From the NCBI GenBank assembly GCA_031291675.1, contig JARLIO010000034.1:434001-498000 (forward strand): a DNA stretch of 64,000 bases, read 5' to 3'. Below the pieces are notes generated by a model. It was not told the origin of the DNA. It worked only from the letters and a program-made list of their open reading frames with translations, and searched no databases. Source of the DNA: Azospirillaceae bacterium (lineage in GTDB: Bacteria; Pseudomonadota; Alphaproteobacteria; Azospirillales; Azospirillaceae). Positions 31,117-38,739 of the stretch are shown one piece after another; position 1 is the first letter of the stretch, and the number at the start of each line of letters is the position of its first letter. A program made the translations under genes and the position numbers.

Positions 31117-31917
31117 TCAGCCAAACAGGGCGTCGATATCGGCCTGCGAGATCATGCCTTTGTTCTTGTCTTCCTTGTGAGGGCCGTGCAACTCCAAATC
31201 ACCATCATGATGCGACACGTCGGGCGGTAGCGGCATGGACTCGAATTCACGGCGGTTCCAGACGCTCATCATGGCGTCGACGCGTTCCTCGATGAACGAC
31301 AGGGCACGCACCACCTTGGTGATCCGCTGTCCGGTCAGATCCTGGAAGTTGCAGGCCTCGAAAATTCGGACCACAATCTCGTTCATGTCGTTGACCCGCG
31401 ACGACTGATAGCCGTCCGGGAGCTGTGCCTTCAGCTCCGCGATGATTTCTTCCATTTCCTCGGCGCTGGCCATGATGACGTTCGTGGCATCTTCAGTCGC
31501 GGAAACGACAGCACTCAATTCTTCGGACGCCTGCTGGAACTTGTCCTCGTTGGCGAGAGGATGGCGCAAAGCCGCCATTTCGGCTTTGGTGGCCTTGATC
31601 CGACCGGCAATGTCCTCGATTTCGAGTTGGATGCTCTCGATCTGCGTCTTGTCCGTCGCCAGAAACCGGTCGAACTTCGACGACAGGTCGGCAATGGCCC
31701 GCAGGACCTCGCCATTGTCGGCCGGTGCGACGATGATCTGTGGCGGCGCAACGACCTCAGGCTGCGCAGCTTCGACGGGTACGGCACCGTTACCGGCCGG
31801 CCTCTGGCGCTTTTTGTACTGCAGCTCGGCCATGAACGGCCGGCGAGACTGGTCCACCATGTCCTTCAATCCTGTGCTGACATCTGTTTTCGTGTCGCGA
31901 GCGTGGCCATCAGGCAT
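31117..31917 (-). CDS. cheZ: CheZ-family protein phosphatase
   Basis: CheZ dephosphorylates CheY-P to end the motor-switching signal. The 266-aa protein has a long helical hairpin (residues ~70-160) and then the catalytic segment IFEACNFQDLTGQRITKVV. D193 and Q197 correspond to D143 and Q147 of E. coli CheZ, in the same FQDLTGQ motif. The C-terminal residues 256-266, ISQADIDALFG, resemble the CheY-tethering peptide of E. coli CheZ and the N-terminus of FliM (SQAEIDALL). A paralogue with many such motifs lies 163 nt upstream, followed by cheY in the 5' direction. Start 31917 is not certain because later starts exist. Confidence 0.86.
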   Translation of the reverse strand: MPDGHARDTKTDVSTGLKDMVDQSRRPFMAELQYKKRQRPAGNGAVPVEAAQPEVVAPPQIIVAPADNGEVLRAIADLSSKFDRFLATDKTQIESIQLEIEDIAGRIKATKAEMAALRHPLANEDKFQQASEELSAVVSATEDATNVIMASAEEMEEIIAELKAQLPDGYQSSRVNDMNEIVVRIFEACNFQDLTGQRITKVVRALSFIEERVDAMMSVWNRREFESMPLPPDVSHHDGDLELHGPHKEDKNKGMISQADIDALFG

Positions 31918-32080
31918 TCATCATACGGCCGAAACTTGCTGAATATATCGCAGAACTATTTCCGTTCCGATCACGACACCGATTTTTCACCGCGACGACG
32001 GCCAAAACCCAACCGGAGTGCCCCTCTGCGACCGTGAGGACCGGCCGCCGCACCGCCGTTTCCTCACCCTGGTGACACTC

Positions 32081-33538
32081 TCACCCAAACAGCGCGTCGA
32101 TCGCCGACTGGTCCAGCGCGGCCTTCGGCGCTGCGGCCGGCGCCGCCTTGGCTGCGGCTGCGGGCGGCGCGGCCGGCGGTGGTTTCGCCGCCGCGGCAGC
32201 GACGGGCCGGGGCGCCACGGCTGCCGGAACCGGTCTGGCCGGCGGCGGCGCCATCGGTCTTGCGGCCGCAGGCGGCGGGGCCGGTTTGGGCGCCACCGGC
32301 GGTGGAGCCGATCTGGCTACGGGGGGCGGCGGAGCCGGCCTTGGCGCCACGGGCGGCGACGCCGCTTTGGCCGGCGCCGGTGCCGCGAACATGGCATCAA
32401 TGTCGGATTGATCGACGGATTTCGATGGCGCCGAGGGCGCCGGGGACGCGAACAGCGCGTCGATGTCGGACTGACTCGCCGGTTTCGGCGGGGCCGCCGA
32501 GGCCGGAGCACTAAACAGGGCATCGATGTCGGACTGGCTCGCCGGCTTCGGCGGGGCCGCCGGGGCCGCCGGGGCCGGGGCACTGAACAGGGCATCGATG
32601 TCGGACTGGCTCGCCGGTTTCAACGGAACCGGGGCCGGGGCACTGAACAGGGCATCGATGTCGGACTGGCTCGCCGGTTTCAACGGAACCGGGGCCCCAA
32701 ACATCGAATCGATATCCGCCTGACTAGCATGGTGAGCCGGAGCGGCTTCCGGTTCCAAACTGGCCGGCGGCGCGACGACCGGCGGCGGTTCGGGCGCAGG
32801 CGGCTGGACCTTTGGTGCCGCGGGCGGGGTGTCGAACATGGCATCGACATCGCCCTGGGACACGCCTTTGCCGTCGGCCTGCGGGCCGTGAAGCAAATGC
32901 GCATCAGGCCGCCGATCGACGAAGTCCCCGATCATGGGCGAGGCATCGACGCCCTCGATGCCCCAGATAGCGATCATGGCGTTGATGCGCTGTTCGATAT
33001 AACGGAGCGCGTTGATGACCTTGCTGGTGCGCTGCCCGGTCAGATCCTGGAACGAACACGCGGTGAAGATCGACATCACCTCGTTTTCGATATCGGTACA
33101 AAGGATAGGGTCCGCCCCCGACGCCCGCAACCGATTGCCCAAATCCATCAATCGCTCGGCGGAATTGAGAATATCGAGACTGGCCCGTTCCGTCGAGCTG
33201 ACGATGGCGTCAAGCTCGTTGGTTGCGGATAGAAACTTGTTGCTGTCACTGTCAGGGGGCTGCAACGCGGCCACTTCCCGCCGCGCCTGCTCGATCGAAC
33301 CCGCCATTTCCAGCAGCTCGCGCCGCAGCATATCGATATGTCCGACCGATTGGCTCAGCTCGCGCTGCTGACGCAGCATGTGCTGGATCTGGTCGACCAT
33401 GCCACGGACTTCCTCGGTCGCGGCACCCTGCATGCGCCGGGCATAGCGTCGGAGGAACGCCCGCCCCTTGGCGGTACGTGTGATCGCCTCTTCAATACTT
33501 TCGTATTCGTCGTCGGAGAGCGACGCGGGCTTGTCCAC
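32081..33538 (-). CDS. CheZ-like phosphatase with an array of CheY-tethering-like motifs
   Basis: The 485-aa protein has two parts. Residues 1-220 form a CheZ-like helical domain; catalytic residues D165 and Q169 lie in SFQDLTGQR, followed by RYIEQRINAMI as in its neighbour. Residues 221-485 are a Pro/Ala-rich tail with eight copies of an SQxDIDALF motif: 226-235, 271-280, 289-298, 309-318, 333-342, 354-363, 375-384 and 475-485. The motif matches the FliM N-terminus and CheZ C-terminus that bind CheY. The 3' end abuts the cheY stop region by 3 nt (cheY is transcribed first). Inference: it could hold several CheY-P molecules or act as a phosphatase sink. Confidence 0.85.
   Translation of the reverse strand: MDKPASLSDDEYESIEEAITRTAKGRAFLRRYARRMQGAATEEVRGMVDQIQHMLRQQRELSQSVGHIDMLRRELLEMAGSIEQARREVAALQPPDSDSNKFLSATNELDAIVSSTERASLDILNSAERLMDLGNRLRASGADPILCTDIENEVMSIFTACSFQDLTGQRTSKVINALRYIEQRINAMIAIWGIEGVDASPMIGDFVDRRPDAHLLHGPQADGKGVSQGDVDAMFDTPPAAPKVQPPAPEPPPVVAPPASLEPEAAPAHHASQADIDSMFGAPVPLKPASQSDIDALFSAPAPVPLKPASQSDIDALFSAPAPAAPAAPPKPASQSDIDALFSAPASAAPPKPASQSDIDALFASPAPSAPSKSVDQSDIDAMFAAPAPAKAASPPVAPRPAPPPPVARSAPPPVAPKPAPPPAAARPMAPPPARPVPAAVAPRPVAAAAAKPPPAAPPAAAAKAAPAAAPKAALDQSAIDALFG
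32387..32728 (-). repeat. tandem coding repeats in the CheZ-like gene
   Basis: Six tandem units of about 54-72 nt encode the motifs at residues 271-384. Two neighbouring units are identical at DNA level: 32581-32636 equals 32641-32696, a 60-nt period. The others are near copies. Identity in DNA, not just in protein, points to recent slippage or unequal recombination. Confidence 0.85.
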
Positions 33539-33541
33539 CGA

Positions 33542-33907
33542 TCAGGTTCCCAAGACGGCCTGAATCTTCTGCTTCAGCGTATCGGCGTTGAACGGCTTGA
33601 CGATGTAGTTGTTCACACCGGCTTCCTTGGCGGCAACGACGTTCTCGGTCTTGCTCTCGGCCGTGACCATGATGAACGGGGTCGCATTCAGCTTGTTGTC
33701 GGCACGGATTTCCTTCAGGAGCTGCAACCCGGTCATCGGTTCCATGTTCCAGTCCGAAATGACCAAGCCGTATTTCGCTTCACGCAGCTTCTGCAGGGCA
33801 CTGACACCGTCGCCAGCCTCGTCGACATCGGTAAAACCGATTTGGGTCAACAGGTTTCTGACGATGCGCCGCATCGTGGCGTAGTCGTCGACAACCAGGA
33901 TCTTCAT
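33542..33907 (-). CDS. cheY: single-domain response regulator CheY
   Basis: CheY is phosphorylated by CheA and acts on the flagellar switch. The 121-aa receiver domain starts MKILVVDDYATMRRIV. D52 (SDWNM) is the phosphoacceptor, D7-D8 bind Mg, T82 (MVTAES) and K104 (YIVKPF) complete the active site, and Y101 is the aromatic switch residue. ATG 33907 has GGAG about 7 nt upstream in TGGAGAAAGTG, preferred to 33919. It is the first gene of the cheY/CheZ-like/cheZ cassette. A GTCGGAC/GTCCGAC inverted repeat at 33969-33988 lies in its upstream region. Confidence 0.95.
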   Translation of the reverse strand: MKILVVDDYATMRRIVRNLLTQIGFTDVDEAGDGVSALQKLREAKYGLVISDWNMEPMTGLQLLKEIRADNKLNATPFIMVTAESKTENVVAAKEAGVNNYIVKPFNADTLKQKIQAVLGT

Positions 33908-34150
33908 CACTTTCTCCACTCAATATCGTTGGCAGAATAACCCGCCCGGTCCGGCATCATCGCACGCCGTCGGACAAACCCGTCCGACAGGTCCTTGCAA
34001 TACGGAGGCGCGGCTGACTCCTGACGCCTTACGGTCTCATCGTAAACGTTGCGCTGATCACGACCTGACCCGTTGCCCCTTTTCGGCGCTACGTTCTAAC
34101 ATAGTCGGCAATCCTTAAGAAAGTTAGAGCTGCCTTTACCGAAAATCATC

Positions 34151-36193
34151 TCAAATGACCAGTGATTCGGTGTTGTGGCAGAGCCAGGCGCGCTCGGAAT
34201 CTCCGAGGAGTGGCAGCAATGTCTGCCTGACCCGCGCATGATAGCCATCAATCCAGGCAATCTCAGCTTGTGTCAGCAGCGCCGGGTCGATGAGCCGGGC
34301 GTCGATCGGAACCAGGGTCAGGGTTTCAAAGGCCAGCATCTCCCGTTCCCCCGCAGCCTCGCCGGGGCCCGGATCCGGACACGGCGTCACCACGACCAGA
34401 TTCTCGATGCGGATGCCATAGGCCCCGGCCTTGTAGTAGCCGGGCTCGTTGGACAGGATCATCCCCGGCGCCAGCGCGATCACATTCGGCGCCTTCGAGA
34501 TACGCTGGGGGCCCTCGTGAACCGACAGGAAGCTGCCGACACCGTGACCCGTCCCGTGATCATAGTCCAGTCCCTCGGACCATAACGGCAGTCGGGCCAG
34601 AATATCGAGCTGCGAACCGGTGGTCCCGACCGGGAAGCGAACCGTCGCCAGGGCGATATGCCCTTTCAGCACCAGCGTGAAGCGCCGCCGCATTTCCGCC
34701 GATGGTGTCCCGATCGCAATGGTGCGGGTCACGTCGGTGGTCCCGTCACGATACTGGGCCCCGCTGTCGACCAGATACAAGCTGCCCGGCGTCAGGCGGC
34801 GATCGCTGCGGGCGCTGACCCGATAATGGTTGATCGCGCCATTGGGTCCGGCACCGGAGATCGTCTCGAAGCTGAGGTCGCGGAATTGCGCCCCGTGGCG
34901 CCGGAACTGCAACAGCTGGGCGGCGGCCGACATCTCGGTGACATCCCCGGCGGGCGCCGCGCTGTCCAGCCAGGCCAGAAAGCGCACCATGGCGACGGCG
35001 TCGCGCAGATGGGCCGCCCGGGTGCCACCCAGTTCGACCGCATTCTTGCACGACTTGGGCAGGGAGCAGGGATCGTCTCCGCGTTCGATTCGGGCGCCAG
35101 CACCGCTGAGACGATCAAAAATCCAGGACGGCGCGGTTGCCGGATCGATCTGGACCTTGACGCCCGCCGCGGCCAGGCCGTCGAGCACCGCCCCCAGCTC
35201 CTCCGGCGGCCGGATCGCAACCTGATTGCCGAGATGTTCCTCCAGCCCGGGAACCAGTTTACGGCGATCGACAAACCAGTCGACCGCGCCCTGGCAGTCG
35301 AGGATCGCGAAGGACAAGGCAAACGGCGTATGGGGGACATCACCGCCGCGGATATTCAGCAGCCAGGCCACCGAATCGGGTTGGGTCAGCGCGACAGCGC
35401 CGCTGCCGGTGCGGGCGACGGCCGCCGCAATCTCGGTCCGCTTGTCCTGGGACGACACGCCGGCAAAGGACAGCTCCTGCGCGACGACCGGGGCCAACGG
35501 CGCCGGCGGCTGGCCAAGCCACACGCTGTCGAGCGGGTTCTCGGCGCAGGCCACCAGTTCGGCGTCGGCACGCGCCACCGCGGCACGCAGCTTTTCGACG
35601 GCGCTGGCCGTGTGCAACCACGGGTCATAACCCAACCGGGCTTTGGCGGTCAGATTTCGCCCCAGCCATTCGGGCGGTGGCGTTTCGATCAGGTGGCCAT
35701 GCTGGTACAGGCCCGTCGGAACCTCGTTGCGCACCTGCAGCGTGTAGCGGCCATCGACCAGGATCACCGCCTGGTCCTGCAGAATGATGGCAACCCCTGC
35801 CGAGCCGGTGAATCCGCTGATCCAGGCCAGGCGCTCGCTGCGCCGTGCCACATATTCACCCTGGTGTTCGTCGGCACGGGGCACAATGAAGCCAGACAAG
35901 CCGCGACGCGCCAGTTCCGCGCGCAAGGCGACGACGCGGGCCCCGATCTCGGCGGCTTCCGCCGTCCGGGGCGGCTCGGCCAGGCCGGTGCGCAGGGCAC
36001 AAAGCTGCGCCGCCAGTTCGCCCTCGACGCGCTCACCGACCAGCGGCAGCCACTCCGACGACGCCAATGGCAGCGGCGACGCATTGACGCCCTCGATCAG
36101 ATCACGAACCTCTTGGGTCGACTTGTCGATACCGGCCGCCGACAACAGCCGGGCCAACAGGGCATCCCCACGGTAACTCGCGCGTTCCGACAC
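34151..36193 (-). CDS. aminopeptidase P family protein (M24B)
   Basis: This metalloenzyme releases N-terminal residues from X-Pro peptides. The M24 catalytic domain lies in the C-terminal half. Metal ligands are seen in LYLVDSGAQYRDGTTDVTRT (two Asp), GTGHGVGSFLSVHEGP (His), LSNEPGYYKAGAYGIRIENL (Glu) and the final LAFETLTLVPID (Glu). Two creatinase-type N-terminal domains precede it. At 680 aa it is longer than the usual ~600 because of an extra ~85-residue helical N-terminus (residues 1-85). It stands alone upstream of the cheY region and downstream of prmA. Confidence 0.93.
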   Translation of the reverse strand: MSERASYRGDALLARLLSAAGIDKSTQEVRDLIEGVNASPLPLASSEWLPLVGERVEGELAAQLCALRTGLAEPPRTAEAAEIGARVVALRAELARRGLSGFIVPRADEHQGEYVARRSERLAWISGFTGSAGVAIILQDQAVILVDGRYTLQVRNEVPTGLYQHGHLIETPPPEWLGRNLTAKARLGYDPWLHTASAVEKLRAAVARADAELVACAENPLDSVWLGQPPAPLAPVVAQELSFAGVSSQDKRTEIAAAVARTGSGAVALTQPDSVAWLLNIRGGDVPHTPFALSFAILDCQGAVDWFVDRRKLVPGLEEHLGNQVAIRPPEELGAVLDGLAAAGVKVQIDPATAPSWIFDRLSGAGARIERGDDPCSLPKSCKNAVELGGTRAAHLRDAVAMVRFLAWLDSAAPAGDVTEMSAAAQLLQFRRHGAQFRDLSFETISGAGPNGAINHYRVSARSDRRLTPGSLYLVDSGAQYRDGTTDVTRTIAIGTPSAEMRRRFTLVLKGHIALATVRFPVGTTGSQLDILARLPLWSEGLDYDHGTGHGVGSFLSVHEGPQRISKAPNVIALAPGMILSNEPGYYKAGAYGIRIENLVVVTPCPDPGPGEAAGEREMLAFETLTLVPIDARLIDPALLTQAEIAWIDGYHARVRQTLLPLLGDSERAWLCHNTESLVI

Positions 36194-36278
36194 TGTCGCG
36201 TCCCTTTCTTACGACCAAACGCCAACGGCGCCGGGACCTTCGATCGCGGGACCCGGGCCGCCGCAAGCCTATCCGATA

Positions 36279-37154
36279 TTAACCACGCAGAACCAGAGTG
36301 CGCCACTCACCGATTGCGATGCGGCTTTCGAGGGACAGCCCCTGCGCCTGATGGGCGGCCAGCACGTGCCGCTCCTGGCGCGCCAGGAGCCCCGACAAGA
36401 TCGCGCGCCCGCCGCGGCGCAGATGGTGGCGCAGGGCCGGCGCCATGCGGGCCAGGGGCCGGGCCAGGATATTCGCGGTGATGATGTCATAGGGGCTGCC
36501 CCGCGCCACCACCGCCGCCCGGTAGCCGTCGCCACCGCCAATGGTCAGCCAGGGCGTCAACGCGTTGACCCGGGCATTGTGGCGCGCGACGCGAACCGAT
36601 TCTTCGTCGAGATCGACCGCAACGACGGGAATACGCCAGGACTTGGCCATGGCCAGCGCCAGGATCCCCGAACCACAGCCCATGTCGAGAACCCGGCGCG
36701 GTCGCGGTCCGCGCGTCAGGCGATCAATCGCCAGCAGACAGCCTTTGGTCGTTTCATGTTCGCCGGTCCCAAATGCGGTCGCGGCATCGATCAACAAGCC
36801 GATCGATCCGGCCGGATGGCCACCCTCATGGTGCGAGCCATAGATGAAATAGCGCCCGGCCCGGATCGGCGGAAAGCTCTGATAGCTGTGGCTGAGCCAA
36901 TCGATCGGCGGCAGGGCCTCGATCGCCAACTGCGGTTCGATCAGCCCGAGCGCCTTGGCGACCACCGCCGCCCGGCTTTCGAGCACGCCCCGATTCGGCT
37001 CGGTTCGAAAGGTCGCCTCCAGCAACCAATCACCGCCCTCATCGAGCTCGAAGGTCGATACCGCGGCGGCACCGTCGCCAATGGCCTCAGTGAAAGCGGC
37101 GACGGCCGGTTCGGGGATGGCGAGCGCGACGCGCCAAATCTCTGGCTTGGGCAT
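36279..37154 (-). CDS. prmA: ribosomal protein L11 methyltransferase
   Basis: PrmA methylates ribosomal protein L11. The 291-aa protein has a variable N-terminal recognition domain, then LIDAATAFGTGEHETTKGCLLAIDRL and the AdoMet motif DMGCGSGILALAMAK. VVAVDLDEESVRVARHN and DIITANILARPL are also typical. Its start at 37154 is followed upstream by an AT-rich gap to 37316. Confidence 0.95.
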   Translation of the reverse strand: MPKPEIWRVALAIPEPAVAAFTEAIGDGAAAVSTFELDEGGDWLLEATFRTEPNRGVLESRAAVVAKALGLIEPQLAIEALPPIDWLSHSYQSFPPIRAGRYFIYGSHHEGGHPAGSIGLLIDAATAFGTGEHETTKGCLLAIDRLTRGPRPRRVLDMGCGSGILALAMAKSWRIPVVAVDLDEESVRVARHNARVNALTPWLTIGGGDGYRAAVVARGSPYDIITANILARPLARMAPALRHHLRRGGRAILSGLLARQERHVLAAHQAQGLSLESRIAIGEWRTLVLRG

Positions 37155-37316
37155 GACTGGGTTGAGGCCGTGGAAAGATGCGAGGGTGCGGTTATCGCCG
37201 ATTCGGCGTGATCACGCCACCGGAATTCGCAATGATTCGAATTCCGTGCCCTTCCGTAGCAAGTTGTTTATCAATATTTAAGCATTGCATAAGCGGCCTT
37301 GAGTCCGGGGCCGGGG

Positions 37317-38591
37317 TCAGGGCGCTCCTTCCCCGGAGGTTGCGGCAACGGCACCGCCCGGGCCCGGCATCTGAAACACCCAATGACGCGGCACCTCATC
37401 GGCGGCGTCGAGCAGGCCCATGCGACGCAGCGTTTCCTGGCGCTGGCGCATCAGGCGCTGGGACAACGCGGCCTCGACCACCGCCCCGCCCAGCAATCGG
37501 CCCTGGTCGTCGTACAGCTTGCTCATCAGCATTTCGATCATTTTGGCGTCCTGCTGCGGGTCGCGCCGGTCCAGCGGATTGTCCTTGCGCAACTCCTGCT
37601 GCAAGCGATCGATCAGCACGATGCGGCACGATGGCGCCAACCCGGCACGGATCAGGGTTCCGATCCGCGCCAGACCCGGCGTCAATCCCGGGGTGTCCGG
37701 GGCCACCCGGCCATTCAGGAAATCCGCAAGCTGACACAGACCCGCGCCCAGGTGGGGCTGCGGACCGAGCAGATCCTTGACCATGTCGGCGGTCCCCAGA
37801 GCGTCGGCAACCACGGCTTCCATCAAGGTGCTGACCTCGGGCAATGCCACCTCACCGATCAGGCCAAGGGCAAACTCCATCTTGGCACCGATCGAATTGA
37901 AATGCTCGGTCATGTAATGGACGAACATCGCGGCCAGGGTGAAATCATGGCGTTCCGCCCCGACCTTGGCCCGCACCCGGCGGCTGACATATTCGAGATT
38001 GTCGAGCGCCAGCACCGGCAGGCCACGCCGCTCCGCGGCGAAATCCCGGACCCGGACCGAAATCTCGCGCGCCAAGCCATCGAGAAACCGCACGCGATCG
38101 CGCACCGGAATATCAAGTTCCTGAGCCTGGACCCGCGCGACCTGGAACAAGGCAGTCTGCAGCAGCATCCCGGTATCGGTCAGCTTGCGCACATAGGTCG
38201 GATGATGCAGCAGCTCCGTAACGGTGATCTGGTATTTTTCAAAAAACTGACGGAGCAGCCGGCCGAGCGTCATCCGGCTCGACAAATTGAACAAATCGTC
38301 AGCACATTGACACGGCCCGACAGCGGTCACGCGCCCCGAAATCGTCAGCGGCTTGTCCTTGACAAGGGGCCGATACTCGAGAAACACCTGGGCTTTGGTA
38401 AAAAACCCGGAGGACATGTGGCGTTCGCGAATGACCTTGACCGCTTCATGCCGTCCCTGAGCCAACAACGCGCGGGCGGCGGCGAGCGCATCCGCCTCGC
38501 TGCCCTTGACCACCTGTTCGATGCACCAACGCCCTTCAACCGAAACGTGAATTTCGTACTCGATGACGCGATTCTTGACCAAAGGATTCAT
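37317..38591 (-). CDS. conserved hypothetical protein
   Basis: I do not recognise a defined family for this 424-aa protein. It has an N-terminal beta-rich segment (VIEYEIHVSVEGRWCIEQVVKG, IRERHMSSGFFTKAQVFLEY) and then long helical stretches without signal peptide or membrane helices. The repetition of VKGSEADALAAARALLAQGRH suggests a small ligand- or DNA-binding-like domain near residues 28-50. Many Arg/Glu pairs suggest a soluble cytoplasmic role. A GGAG Shine-Dalgarno lies 8 nt before the ATG. It is on the same strand as uvrD upstream and prmA downstream, but with gaps of ~150 nt. It is probably a Rhodospirillales-specific protein; that is inference. Confidence 0.7.
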   Translation of the reverse strand: MNPLVKNRVIEYEIHVSVEGRWCIEQVVKGSEADALAAARALLAQGRHEAVKVIRERHMSSGFFTKAQVFLEYRPLVKDKPLTISGRVTAVGPCQCADDLFNLSSRMTLGRLLRQFFEKYQITVTELLHHPTYVRKLTDTGMLLQTALFQVARVQAQELDIPVRDRVRFLDGLAREISVRVRDFAAERRGLPVLALDNLEYVSRRVRAKVGAERHDFTLAAMFVHYMTEHFNSIGAKMEFALGLIGEVALPEVSTLMEAVVADALGTADMVKDLLGPQPHLGAGLCQLADFLNGRVAPDTPGLTPGLARIGTLIRAGLAPSCRIVLIDRLQQELRKDNPLDRRDPQQDAKMIEMLMSKLYDDQGRLLGGAVVEAALSQRLMRQRQETLRRMGLLDAADEVPRHWVFQMPGPGGAVAATSGEGAP

Positions 38592-38739
38592 CGGTTACTC
38601 CGCGGCTCTGAATGGATCTAATATCCCAGCCAAGTGTTAATCATCCTTTCAGATTACCTCGAATGCCAGATAAATCAATTCGACTTCTCAGCGCCGCGCC
38701 CGGCCAAGCCCCCTGGCCCGGGCACGGCCGGAACCGGTT

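Noticed and set aside
32387-32728. Tandem repeats as a possible CRISPR array
   Set aside because: Units are contiguous and in frame within a coding gene, there are no unique spacers of constant length, and no cas genes are present.
32018-33232. Arg/Gly-rich repetitive frame on the plus strand, resembling a repeat protein
   Set aside because: It is the antisense of the CheZ-like motif array. Its repeats mirror the coding repeats.
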